From contig NZ_CCAS010000005.1 of the NCBI RefSeq assembly GCF_000612625.1, positions 1 to 64,000 of the forward strand: a DNA stretch of 64,000 nucleotides, given 5' to 3'. Below the pieces are notes generated by a model. The model was not told where the DNA came from and did no database searches. It saw nothing but the letters and a program-made list of their open reading frames with translations. Shown in pieces: positions 1 to 7,493 of the stretch. A program made the position numbers and the translations under genes. How positions within the stretch are numbered: the first letter of the stretch is position 1; the number at the start of each line of letters is the position of its first letter. The DNA is from Neobacillus jeddahensis. GTDB lineage: Bacteria; Bacillota; Bacilli; Bacillales; Cytobacillaceae.

Positions 1-1
1 G

Positions 2-2218
2 GAGACCTATATTTTTTATGGGGAGTTTAAGGACCATCCTAAGTTTGGGATGCAATTTCAAACGAATCATTTCCGCAAGGACATGCCGCAGACCAAGCAA
101 GGGGTAATCGCCTATTTATCAGGTGAAATGTTTAAAGGAATTGGTAAGAAAACGGCAGAGAACATTGTCGACACATTAGGAGAAAATGCCATTTCTAAAA
201 TTCTTCATCAGCCGTCCTTACTTGATTCCATTCCAAAGCTCCCCCCTGAAAAAGCCAAAATGCTTTACGATACACTAATGGAGCATCAAGGGCTCGAACA
301 GGTAATGGTCGCCTTAAATCAGTATGGTTTTGGGCCGCAGATTTCAATGCGGATTTATCAGGCATATAAAGAGGGTACTTTAGATATTATTCAAAAAAAT
401 CCATATAAGTTAGTGGAGGATATTGAAGGGATTGGGTTTGGCCGTGCAGATGAGCTTGGCTATCAGCTTGGAATTACCGGCAATCATCCTGACCGCATCA
501 AAGCTGCTTGTCTTTACACGCTTGAAAGCGAAAGCATGCAAACCGGACACGTATTTATGCATGCAGAAGATTTACTGGAACAGGTAAAGACGCTGCTTGA
601 GGACAATAAGCGTGATCAAATTGAATACATAAATATTTCCAATGAACTTATTAAGCTTGAAGAAGAGGGGAAGTTAATAGGAGAGGATAAACGCGCTTAT
701 CTTCCTTCCTTATTTTTTGCTGAAAAAGGACTTGTTACCAGTATTCAACGCATTTTAAAACAGACTGACTACAAGGAGCAATTTCCGGAATCCGAATTCC
801 TGCTGGCTCTAGGTGGATTAGAGGAACGATTGGGTGTCCAATATGCGCCTACCCAAAGAGAAGCGATTCAAACCGCGTTAATGGCACCAATGCTCATCTT
901 AACCGGTGGACCCGGGACAGGGAAAACAACAGTCATTAAAGGGATTGTAGAACTGTACGCCGAACTCCATGGGTGTTCGCTAGAGCCGAAGGATTATCAA
1001 AAAAAGGGTGAGCCGTTTCCGTTTTTATTGGCCGCGCCGACTGGACGAGCTGCGAAACGGATGACCGAGTCGACGGGACTTCCTGCGGTAACGATTCACC
1101 GATTACTTGGGTTTAATGGAACAGAAGGGTTCGATCGTGATGATGCAAGCCCACTCGAAGGGAAAATATTAATTGTTGATGAAACCTCCATGCTTGATAT
1201 ATGGCTTGCTAATCAGTTGTTCAAGGCATTACCTGAACATATTCAGGTCATCATGGTGGGAGACGAAGACCAGCTTCCATCTGTTGGACCTGGGCAGGTG
1301 CTAAAGGATTTGTTGCAATCCGAGCGGATTCCAACCGTTCGTCTAACCGATATTTACCGACAAGCGGAAGGCTCATCCATCATTGAACTAGCTCATGATA
1401 TCAAAAAGGGCTATCTACCTGTGAATGTTACCAGTAAGCAAGCGGATCGGTCGTTTATAAAATGTTCAACAGCACAAGTGGCTCAAGTGGTTGAAAAGGT
1501 TGCTCTGAATGCGAAAAACAAAGGCTACTCTGCAAAGGACATTCAAGTTCTCGCGCCAATGTACAGGGGACCGGCAGGTATTGATCGCTTAAATGGATTG
1601 TTGCAGGAAATCTTTAATCCTAATCCCGACGGCAAGCGGAAGGAAATTGCCTTTGGAGATGTGAAGTACCGGATTGGTGATAAAGTCCTGCAGCTAGTCA
1701 ATCAACCTGAAAGCAATGTCTTTAACGGGGATATTGGTGAAATTATTTCGATTATTTATGCGAAGGAAAATACGGAAAAACAAGATATGATCTATATTTC
1801 CTTTGAAGGCAATGAAGTCGAATATACAAAACAAGATTTAAATCAAATTACCCTTGCCTACTGTTGTTCCGTCCATAAATCACAGGGTAGTGAATTTCCG
1901 ATTGTCATTCTCCCGATTACGAGAAGCTATTACCGGATGCTGAGGAGAAATTTGATTTACACAGCGATAACTAGGAGTAAGCAATCCTTGATTATTTGTG
2001 GGGAAGAAGATGCCCTTAGAATGGGGGTAGAAAGAGCGGACGAGCTGAGTAGACAAACGACACTCTGTCAAAAATTGCAAGAAACGCTCGCTATTACTAT
2101 TACGGAACACACAGAAGATCCTCCCATCATTGATAATGAGCTAACATATGAGGAAGAATTAATGCAAGTAAATCCAATGGTCGGAATGGAAAACGTTACC
2201 CCTTATGATTTTTTGTAG
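2..2218 (+). CDS. recD2: ATP-dependent RecD-like DNA helicase RecD2, 5'-truncated by window edge
   Basis: RecD2 is a superfamily 1B 5'-3' DNA helicase for genome maintenance that acts without RecBC. The frame is open from base 2, before the first in-frame ATG at 50, so the N-terminus lies outside the window. Visible in order: a helix-hairpin-helix region (GIGKKTAENIV), Walker A GGPGTGKTT near base 906, Walker B-type DETSMLD near 1177, motif GDEDQLPSVGPGQ near 1260, HKSQGSEF near 1875 and YTAITRSK near 1960. An integrated element has recombined into the last codons, so the protein now ends PYDFL; the sequence across the right junction suggests the original end was PYDFMEND. Product assignment is firm. 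Confidence 0.95.
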   Translation, partial: ETYIFYGEFKDHPKFGMQFQTNHFRKDMPQTKQGVIAYLSGEMFKGIGKKTAENIVDTLGENAISKILHQPSLLDSIPKLPPEKAKMLYDTLMEHQGLEQVMVALNQYGFGPQISMRIYQAYKEGTLDIIQKNPYKLVEDIEGIGFGRADELGYQLGITGNHPDRIKAACLYTLESESMQTGHVFMHAEDLLEQVKTLLEDNKRDQIEYINISNELIKLEEEGKLIGEDKRAYLPSLFFAEKGLVTSIQRILKQTDYKEQFPESEFLLALGGLEERLGVQYAPTQREAIQTALMAPMLILTGGPGTGKTTVIKGIVELYAELHGCSLEPKDYQKKGEPFPFLLAAPTGRAAKRMTESTGLPAVTIHRLLGFNGTEGFDRDDASPLEGKILIVDETSMLDIWLANQLFKALPEHIQVIMVGDEDQLPSVGPGQVLKDLLQSERIPTVRLTDIYRQAEGSSIIELAHDIKKGYLPVNVTSKQADRSFIKCSTAQVAQVVEKVALNAKNKGYSAKDIQVLAPMYRGPAGIDRLNGLLQEIFNPNPDGKRKEIAFGDVKYRIGDKVLQLVNQPESNVFNGDIGEIISIIYAKENTEKQDMIYISFEGNEVEYTKQDLNQITLAYCCSVHKSQGSEFPIVILPITRSYYRMLRRNLIYTAITRSKQSLIICGEEDALRMGVERADELSRQTTLCQKLQETLAITITEHTEDPPIIDNELTYEEELMQVNPMVGMENVTPYDFL
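2185..2211. repeat. attL candidate, 27-bp direct repeat
   Basis: This copy is identical over 27 bases to 9396-9422 and diverges at once on both sides (g/c before, t/c after). It covers codons near the recD2 stop and carries the core ACGTTACCCCTTATGAT. It preserves an intact recD2 reading frame with a new C-terminus. Confidence 0.85.
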
Positions 2219-2330
2219 GAGGGTAGAGAAATAAGCATATAGAGCATAAAGAATATTGATATATCAACGTTTGAAGCATTTTTAATTTAGTTTAAAGTAT
2301 ACCGTTTCTTCCCGTTTAGTATTAAAAAAG

Positions 2331-2390
2331 TGTGACTTTTTATGTGACTTTCAAGACGAGTGTGACTGTAAGTGTGACTACAAATGTGAC
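2331..2390 (+). repeat. Five phased TGTGAC repeats, probable integrase arm sites (left)
   Basis: TGTGAC occurs at 2331, 2343, 2361, 2373 and 2385, all on the plus strand, spaced 12, 18, 12 and 12 bases. The same motif occurs twice at 12-base spacing inside the right end (9319, 9331). Tyrosine recombinases with an arm-binding domain use such direct repeats; assigning them here is inference. Confidence 0.6.
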
Positions 2391-2429
2391 CACGAAGTGT
2401 ATATTCTGTGTATAAAATTGGGTGAAAAT

Positions 2430-2912
2430 ATGGATATGGTAAAAGTTTTTGAAGAGAAGATTATGAAGACAACTGAACATAAATTAAATATTGCTTTAGA
2501 AAACCTAAAAGAAAATGTACTTCTACAACTGCATATTAGGGAACTGGCTGACGTATCATACCACTTAAAAAAAGTCACATACATCATAAAGGAATTAACT
2601 AGTGATGATAAAGATCGGAAAGAGTGGAAAATGAAACAGGATAATCTTGTCAAGAAACGTAACGAACTGTATTTAAATATCGGACAAGAAGGTTTCGAAC
2701 CTGGGTGGATACAAACAATTGTTGATTTTGAAGAAGAACAATTAAAAGAGGTTCTTAAAACTGCAAGAGAAGCGGCTAGGAAGAAATATTTGGGCGATTC
2801 GAAGATTAAGGATATCGATATTTTTGACGAACGATTAGATTTGGTCAGAAAAGATATAGAACATGCAAGAACTTTATATATACAAGGAAATAAAATTGAA
2901 AGGACCCAATAG
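2430..2912 (+). CDS. Hypothetical coiled-coil protein of the element
   Basis: This is a 160-residue hydrophilic protein rich in Lys and Glu and predicted largely helical or coiled-coil by its heptad-like pattern, with no signal peptide or membrane segment. I do not recognise the family. The ATG at 2430 follows GGGTGAA; the frame is open to a GTG at 2397 lacking a ribosome-binding site. It is the first gene inside the left end, just past the putative arm sites. Its stop codon lies inside the 5' side of a terminator hairpin, so it is monocistronic. Confidence 0.6.
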   Translation: MDMVKVFEEKIMKTTEHKLNIALENLKENVLLQLHIRELADVSYHLKKVTYIIKELTSDDKDRKEWKMKQDNLVKKRNELYLNIGQEGFEPGWIQTIVDFEEEQLKEVLKTAREAARKKYLGDSKIKDIDIFDERLDLVRKDIEHARTLYIQGNKIERTQ

Positions 2913-2927
2913 CGGGTCCTGTTTTTG
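2901..2927 (+). terminator. Intrinsic terminator
   Basis: AGGACCC pairs with GGGTCCT, followed by GTTTTT. It overlaps the stop codon of the preceding coiled-coil gene. Confidence 0.75.
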
Positions 2928-2995
2928 ATTTATTAGGCTTTATCAGGTCCTGTTATGGTATTAAAGTTTGCATTGATATAAATCATCAAACTTTC

Positions 2996-3199
2996 TTAAA
3001 ATATCTCTTCTGATGAATCTGTGGCCAATGTATATTCGTAATAATATAGCCTTCCGTGTATAACTCGATCTCCATTTGAATCCATAAAAACGTTTACGGT
3101 AGCTTTTTGTTTTACCATTTCCAAAAGAGGTAAAACATCATCGTAGTGTCTTTCTAATATTATTCTTGGTCGTTCTTTTTCGGCGTATTTAACCAACAT
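2996..3199 (-). CDS. Small hypothetical protein of the element
   Basis: A 67-residue protein with a good ribosome-binding site (GGGGAG, then ACCTGTC) before its ATG. It has alternating charged and aromatic residues (DSNGDRVIHGRLYYYEY) suggesting a small beta-rich fold, with no membrane segment. I do not recognise the family. It lies 13 bases downstream of the stop of a decayed gene on the same strand, so the two were probably cotranscribed. It may still be intact although its partner is broken. Confidence 0.5.
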   Translation of the reverse strand: MLVKYAEKERPRIILERHYDDVLPLLEMVKQKATVNVFMDSNGDRVIHGRLYYYEYTLATDSSEEIF

Positions 3200-3212
3200 G
3201 ACAGGTCTCCCC

Positions 3213-3597
3213 TTAGCGTCTTTTGCTTGGCCTGATTTTGAATCTGTAATTTTTCCTCAATAACTTATGGAGTTCTTCTTTAGGTTCCGCCGATATGATG
3301 CTTTTGACAAACTCTTGATCAAGTTCAGCCCCTTTATTTTTAAAACCATTTTGTTACCTCGGAAAGCCACTTCTCGAAAGCTACTCGTGTAGGCGTATTC
3401 TTTTAGAATCCATTTTTCAAGCAATCAGCCTCATACCCATCAACCAAGTCGATAAAATGTTGCAATCGTCTAATTTCTTCTTTAGCACTTGGAACCGTTA
3501 ATATCTTCAACTAACACGCTTCTTCCAGAATATGGACATATTCGCCGATAAGGAGGGTTTCACCTTTCGACAATTTGGTGAACAAAAAAAGCTCATT
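3213..3597 (-). pseudogene. Frameshifted remnant of an unknown gene of the element
   Basis: Reading the minus strand gives three coding-like stretches in different frames that line up end to end. The first contains LSKGETLLIGEYVHILEEAC and stops; the second contains EEIRRLQHFIDLVDGYEAD and stops; the third contains ELDQEFVKSIISAEPKEELH and ends RPSKRR. No single frame spans the region. The simplest reading is one gene of about 120 codons broken by at least two frameshifts. I do not recognise the function. Confidence 0.55.
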
Positions 3598-3838
3598 GCG
3601 GCTTTTTAATGTGAGAATTACAATTCTATTTCTCCTACTTTTCTGAGAAATAAAATGAGCGATCCTCAACTTTTTATGCGTCCATCTCAGCCGTACTTCG
3701 AAGCTGTTCTTCTATGAAATCCACAAAAATAGGAGTGCCACTAAAGAATTAGTTTTAGATAAATATTCTGAAAATTCACACTGGATAATGGGAATATATG
3801 TTAAAATTATAATACGTTTCATAAAAGGGTGGGGAGCT
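3598..3838. other. Non-coding or decayed stretch
   Basis: No intact gene is visible. A weak hairpin (AAAAAGC with GCTTTTT, 3586-3607) borders it. On the minus strand around 3678-3745 a short open stretch contains TPIFVDFIEEQL before a stop, looking like the tail of another lost gene. Confidence 0.35.
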
Positions 3839-4078
3839 TTGAATACATTCAATTGGATTGTTTTTCTTTGGCAGGTTTCTTTCGGTGTTTCAATAATTGC
3901 CTTTCTATTTGGGGTATTTAAACGGTCTTGGGTATCAATGCTTATTAGTTTTGTAACATTCCTGCCAATTTCTTTTTACTTTCTTGGTGCGGAAAACGGC
4001 TTGAAGTTAGTCGGTTTTATTCCAATTCTATTACTTATACTCACATTAGTATTTTGGAGAAGTAAGAAAAGAGAGTAA
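3839..4078 (+). CDS. Small membrane protein
   Basis: A 79-residue, very hydrophobic protein with three likely membrane segments (about residues 5-24, 28-47, 53-73) and a basic tail (RSKKRE). TTG at 3839 is chosen because GGGTGGGGAG lies just upstream; the ATG at 3788 in the same frame has no such site. It is followed by two more membrane proteins of similar size. Small membrane proteins in rows on accessory islands are often immunity or accessory proteins, but nothing here proves that. Confidence 0.6.
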   Translation: MNTFNWIVFLWQVSFGVSIIAFLFGVFKRSWVSMLISFVTFLPISFYFLGAENGLKLVGFIPILLLILTLVFWRSKKRE

Positions 4079-4172
4079 ATAACATTAAAAAAGGGATGGA
4101 AAGATAATACTGAAAAATGTTAATATTTGGTACGAATAAAACCGCCAGCAATTTATTTTTAAGGGGGATTTT

Positions 4173-4433
4173 ATGTTAATTATTATTATTTTGATTGCAA
4201 TTTTGATTTTGTCATTGTGGAAAATGATTGATTACCTTCGTAAAAGCAAAGGGCTTGATGGTTTACCTTATTTCTTCATATTTTTAGGGTTTGGGACGAT
4301 TTTGGTTAGTATTTTCGTACCAGGTGGTTTTGAGGGAATGGCAATAGGTGGTATAGGATTAATTGTAGGTATAATAGGTGTAATTTGGTTGTTAAAATAT
4401 TTTATTGTGAAAAAAATGATTACTAAAAATTGA
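4173..4433 (+). CDS. YesK-like small membrane protein
   Basis: An 86-residue protein with membrane segments near residues 2-17, 31-48 and 55-76. The pattern GGFEGMAIGGIGLIVG resembles the Gly-rich second half of YesK-type proteins of Bacillus, whose function is unknown. An AAGGGGGA ribosome-binding site precedes the ATG. It is separated from its neighbours by about 95 and 190 bases, so it may be transcribed alone. Confidence 0.6.
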   Translation: MLIIIILIAILILSLWKMIDYLRKSKGLDGLPYFFIFLGFGTILVSIFVPGGFEGMAIGGIGLIVGIIGVIWLLKYFIVKKMITKN

Positions 4434-4626
4434 TAAGTAAACAAATTGTGAAGATTTTCACTTAAATTAATAAGTGCTTAAGTTTAAGAGAGGGGTGCTG
4501 CGGCGATTCCCATTTTTTATTGTTAACGGATACAGGTGAATTTCTCATGCTGTGTAGAACTTCTCAAAGTACAGAAAAAAATTTTGAAGGGAAATAAAAG
4601 TAAAGTAATTGGGAGGAGAAACAAAA

Positions 4627-4899
4627 ATGATAAATTTTATCATAATTGGAATAGCTGTAATGATTGTAGTTGGATTTTTATCCTCATATTTAATCAAGAA
4701 AAATCCGTCTACAAATTCTTATATTTTACCAGGTACAATTGTAACTCTTATTTCCTTAGTTATAGCAATAGCAAGTCACTTTACTACAGATGGTTGGAAT
4801 GCTATGGGATTTGCATTTTTATTTGTTTTTGTTGCTGTAGCTTCAGTAATAGGAACGCTAATTGGAAAAAGTGTTGGAAATGATAACAGGTTCTCTTGA
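4627..4899 (+). CDS. YesK-like small membrane protein
   Basis: A 90-residue protein with three hydrophobic segments (about residues 2-18, 34-51, 58-80) and the motif DGWNAMGFAFLFVF, matching the GW-x-x-MG-x-x-F feature of YesK-type proteins. The ATG at 4627 follows GGGAGGAG at 4610. It resembles the gene at 4173 in layout, suggesting an old duplication or repeated capture. It is followed by a strong terminator. Function unknown. Confidence 0.65.
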   Translation: MINFIIIGIAVMIVVGFLSSYLIKKNPSTNSYILPGTIVTLISLVIAIASHFTTDGWNAMGFAFLFVFVAVASVIGTLIGKSVGNDNRFS

Positions 4900-4936
4900 T
4901 GGGAACAAAACAGTGAAAATAGCATATCAAATCGCA

Positions 4937-4970
4937 GACCTATCAACATTAATTGGTAGGTCATTTTTTA
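4937..4970 (+). terminator. Intrinsic terminator
   Basis: GACCTATCAA pairs with TTGGTAGGTC (one G-U pair) around loop CATTAA, followed by ATTTTTTA. It ends the small membrane-protein group. Confidence 0.8.
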
Positions 4971-5076
4971 TTGACCATTGAAGATTTTTGTTGTAATTCT
5001 ATGGGATATATAGGAAAATTAACCTATTAGAATTGTATTGAATTTATGGGAGAAAAAGGATTGGTGGAGGTAAAAG

Positions 5077-5565
5077 ATGTTCGTTGCGATGGATCAGTTA
5101 GGTATTCTATTAAAAAGCGGATATAAACTGGTTCCTCTTACCATACAAGAAATAATCGATACACAGGGCTTGTTAAAAGGTTCAAATCAAGTGATTCACT
5201 TACATGGGCATATAAAAAAACGTGACTCCATGGTTTTATCGAACCGAAGCTACAAGGATTTATATAATGATCCAGCTGTCAGGACATTACTCAGCACTAT
5301 CATTGGAGCTCGACCATTATTATTTATGGGATTTTCATTTAACGATGAATTTTTCAAAAATATATATAACGATTTGAATTCTATACTACGCACTTCGCAT
5401 TATATTGTTCTCTCTAATCCTGAACACAAGGATGTAAGACGATTTATTGAACAAAACATTAGAGTAATCGGGGTAAATGTTGCAGTTAATTCGGAAAATC
5501 GTATTGATTGGAATGACTATATTATAGCTCTAAGGACGTTAATTCGATACATAACGTCAATGTAA
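5077..5565 (+). pseudogene. SIR2-like domain, C-terminal half only
   Basis: The 162 residues contain the second half of a SIR2-type domain: VIHLHGHI near residue 40, a short VLSNRSYKDLY segment, then RPLLFMGFSFNDEFF near residue 95, where the family has (L/F)xGxSxxD. The N-terminal half with the NAD-binding GAGxS loop and the TTNYD segment is missing, and a stop codon lies two codons upstream of the ATG. SIR2-domain proteins of this type are NADases in several antiphage systems. Without the NAD site this copy is unlikely to be active. GGTGGAGG before the ATG means it may still be translated. Confidence 0.6.
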
Positions 5566-5614
5566 TTCTTACTGGTAGGTTGAAATCTAACAGTTTCCGC
5601 TATTGCATCTGGCT

Positions 5615-5643
5615 TTGAATAATATTTAAGATTAGTGTAAAAT
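5615..5643 (+). promoter_or_regulatory. Probable sigma-A promoter of the HEPN gene pair
   Basis: TTGAAT at 5615 and TAAAAT at 5638 are separated by 17 bases, about 65 bases before the ATG at 5711. No terminator-quality hairpin separates it from the gene. Confidence 0.45.
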
Positions 5644-5710
5644 AATAGGAAAACGATGTATCGGACGAACTTCGTTTTTTTAAAGCCTACGTAAGAAGGT
5701 GTATATTTAC

Positions 5711-6193
5711 ATGCCGATTACAAATAGACCAATAAATAAAGGTAATACCCGAAACTCTACTAAATACAATAGAATTAAGGGTAGAGACCAATCTAGAAGA
5801 AGTCATATCGGAGAAGATGTTGAAATTCGTTTGAAACGAACTTCAGGTCGTGCCCTTGCCATAACTCGTGGTGGGGTGAAAAGATTGTACGATAAAATTT
5901 TTGAAGGAATGATCGTAAATCAAAAAGAAGAAATTAGTGCTTTTTTAAGGGAAAGCAGAAATGTTGCCATAACAGAACAAGTCAGAATTGCGAAATTCAG
6001 AACTAAAAATTTGTTTCCGAATAGTCAAATTAAATTAGAGCTTCGTCCTGATTATGAAAGCGGTGAAGATGTTTTACTGTTTTTAATTGAATCTCATTCT
6101 GAGCTTGAAACGGATTTTGCAGCTTTGCATCGATTGTATGAATTTGTTTCCTTAAACGATCATTTTATAGTAGATTTGGAGTTTGCTCAGTGA
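5711..6193 (+). CDS. Unknown protein paired with a HEPN protein
   Basis: A 160-residue soluble protein. The first 35 residues are basic and low-complexity (RNSTKYNRIKGRDQSRR), then comes a mixed region with LKRTSGRALAITRGGVKRLYD, and the last 60 residues look like an alpha/beta domain (KLELRPDYESGEDVLLFLIES). ATG at 5711 follows AGAAGGT; an in-frame GTG at 5699 has no site. The stop overlaps the start of the HEPN gene (TGATG), so the two are translationally coupled. I recall that proteins ending in such a domain often sit upstream of HEPN genes, but I cannot name a family. A partner, antitoxin or adaptor role is inference. Confidence 0.6.
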   Translation: MPITNRPINKGNTRNSTKYNRIKGRDQSRRSHIGEDVEIRLKRTSGRALAITRGGVKRLYDKIFEGMIVNQKEEISAFLRESRNVAITEQVRIAKFRTKNLFPNSQIKLELRPDYESGEDVLLFLIESHSELETDFAALHRLYEFVSLNDHFIVDLEFAQ

Positions 6194-6576
6194 TGTTTGA
6201 TTTTACCGAATACATTAAATTAGCAAATACTTTAAATAAGAATACAGATGAAGCATCGAAACGCTCGGCTGTTAGTCGAGCGTATTATGGTGCCTTAATG
6301 CACACCAAGAAATATTTAATAGAGAATGATAAAAAAATAGATAGCAGTGAAAATTCACATGAAGCTATATGGTATACGCTGCAAAAGTTAGGGAAAAAAG
6401 AAGAGATCATAGCCAATATGGGTTTTGCATTAAAAAATAAAAGAAAAAATGCGGATTATGAATCCAAAATTAAGGAGAATATACATAGTTGGTCAATGCA
6501 TGCCATTTTTAATGCAAATGCAATAGTAAATCAAATAAATGCTTTAAAAAAATCAAATAGTCCAAAAAAGAAGTGA
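6193..6576 (+). CDS. HEPN-domain protein
   Basis: A 127-residue helical protein. Near residues 20-35 it has RSAVSRAYYGALMHTKKYL, the HEPN signature (R-x-A-x-S-R-A-Y-Y), and later KNKRKNADYE, matching the conserved R-x-x-ADY segment of the family. HEPN proteins are often RNases or nucleotidyl-modified toxins in toxin-antitoxin and abortive-infection systems. The classical RNase motif R-x(4-6)-H is not clear: the nearest arrangement is R-x(7)-H in SRAYYGALMH. GTG at 6190 is an alternative start. It is coupled to the upstream gene and ends in a Lys-rich tail. Confidence 0.7.
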   Translation: MFDFTEYIKLANTLNKNTDEASKRSAVSRAYYGALMHTKKYLIENDKKIDSSENSHEAIWYTLQKLGKKEEIIANMGFALKNKRKNADYESKIKENIHSWSMHAIFNANAIVNQINALKKSNSPKKK

Positions 6577-6936
6577 TTCAAAGGGTAACGGGTTCTGTTG
6601 GAGGGGAGAAAACATTAATAAGAAAGCATTTGACGACACAATTCACATATGGATTGGTGTCCCCTTTTTTGTTGTTATATCAATGTTTAAGACACCTAAT
6701 TGAAGGAATACCCAATGCGATTGGCCAGCGAATTAACAACACCGCATAAATTATGTGCCTTTGCTAATTACCTTGTTAAAATGCTTGTTAATTGGTTGGC
6801 TAGAATGGTTACCGTAAAAAGAATTTATTTGAAATGAATGAATACTTTGAAGTAAACAAGAGATTAAAAGTAGATGGTTTATTCAACAAACGAGCCATTG
6901 TAAATATATTTTTTAGAAAGAGAGAGGGAGTGAATT
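6577..6936. other. Gene-free stretch, probable decayed sequence
   Basis: No reading frame longer than about 30 codons has a ribosome-binding site. GGAGGGGAG at 6600 precedes a short open stretch that soon stops. I see no convincing hairpin terminator after the HEPN gene. The last 30 bases supply the leader of the acidic protein gene. Confidence 0.4.
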
Positions 6937-7146
6937 GTGTCTAATAACGAACTATCACAGAATGAACAGGCTAAAATAGTGAAAAAGTTGATTGACAGTC
7001 TTGATGAGCTTGATGTAGGGGAAAATATAGATGAAGATTTATATAATCAGCTTGATGTGTGGCACAAAATGCAAGTAGATGATGCTATAAGGGAATTTGC
7101 TGATGCTGCTATTGGTTCTGATACTTGGGATTCTGATGAATGGTGA
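6937..7146 (+). CDS. Very acidic small protein
   Basis: A 69-residue protein starting at GTG after AGAGAGGGA. I count 19 Asp/Glu against 5 Lys/Arg, with acidic residues spread through predicted helices (IDSLDELDVGENIDEDLY) and the tail TWDSDEW. There is no membrane segment. The family is not recognised. Strongly acidic small proteins on mobile DNA are sometimes DNA mimics, anti-restriction proteins or antitoxins; this is only a possibility. It is followed by a long-stem terminator. Confidence 0.55.
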   Translation: MSNNELSQNEQAKIVKKLIDSLDELDVGENIDEDLYNQLDVWHKMQVDDAIREFADAAIGSDTWDSDEW

Positions 7147-7220
7147 TTTATTACTATTGAAATGGCTTTTTAATAAGAAGTATGTGGATTATGAGAACTT
7201 ATAAGAGACATAAAATAGGG

Positions 7221-7274
7221 CAAGTAAAAAGATGCACTGGCGTAATAAGCTGTGCGTTTTTACTTGTTTTTCTA
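7221..7274 (+). terminator. Intrinsic terminator
   Basis: CAAGTAAAAA pairs with TTTTTACTTG, extended inward by GCAC/GTGC, followed by TTTTTCT. Confidence 0.8.
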
Positions 7275-7426
7275 TTGTCAATCTGTATTTAGAGCATATG
7301 CTAATTCGATTGTTATTTGACTTGCTATTAGTGTTTTTCTCCCCAACATCCGAACCAGTTATTCAAAGGGTCACTTCTTTTTTACTTATTGGCTCTGTTA
7401 AAGTTTAATGTTGATATTTATAGAAA

Positions 7427-7460
7427 AACAGAACTTCCATAAAAATTGGAAGTTCTGTTT
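7427..7460 (-). terminator. Bidirectional intrinsic terminator
   Basis: AAACAGAACTTCCA pairs with TGGAAGTTCTGTTT. On the minus strand it lies just after the nucleotidyltransferase gene and runs into a T tract. The 7147-7493 gap holds only this and the previous hairpin. Confidence 0.8.
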
Positions 7461-7493
7461 GAATTTATTGTTTTATCTAACTAACGCTAACCT

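Noticed and set aside
2331-2390. Short repeats that could be mistaken for a CRISPR array
   Set aside because: The repeat unit is only six bases with 12-18 base spacing and no spacers; no cas genes are near.
4536-4883. 115-codon ORF overlapping the YesK-like gene
   Set aside because: Cys/Phe/Asn-rich composition typical of an out-of-frame shadow; the overlapping frame has the ribosome-binding site and membrane-protein pattern.
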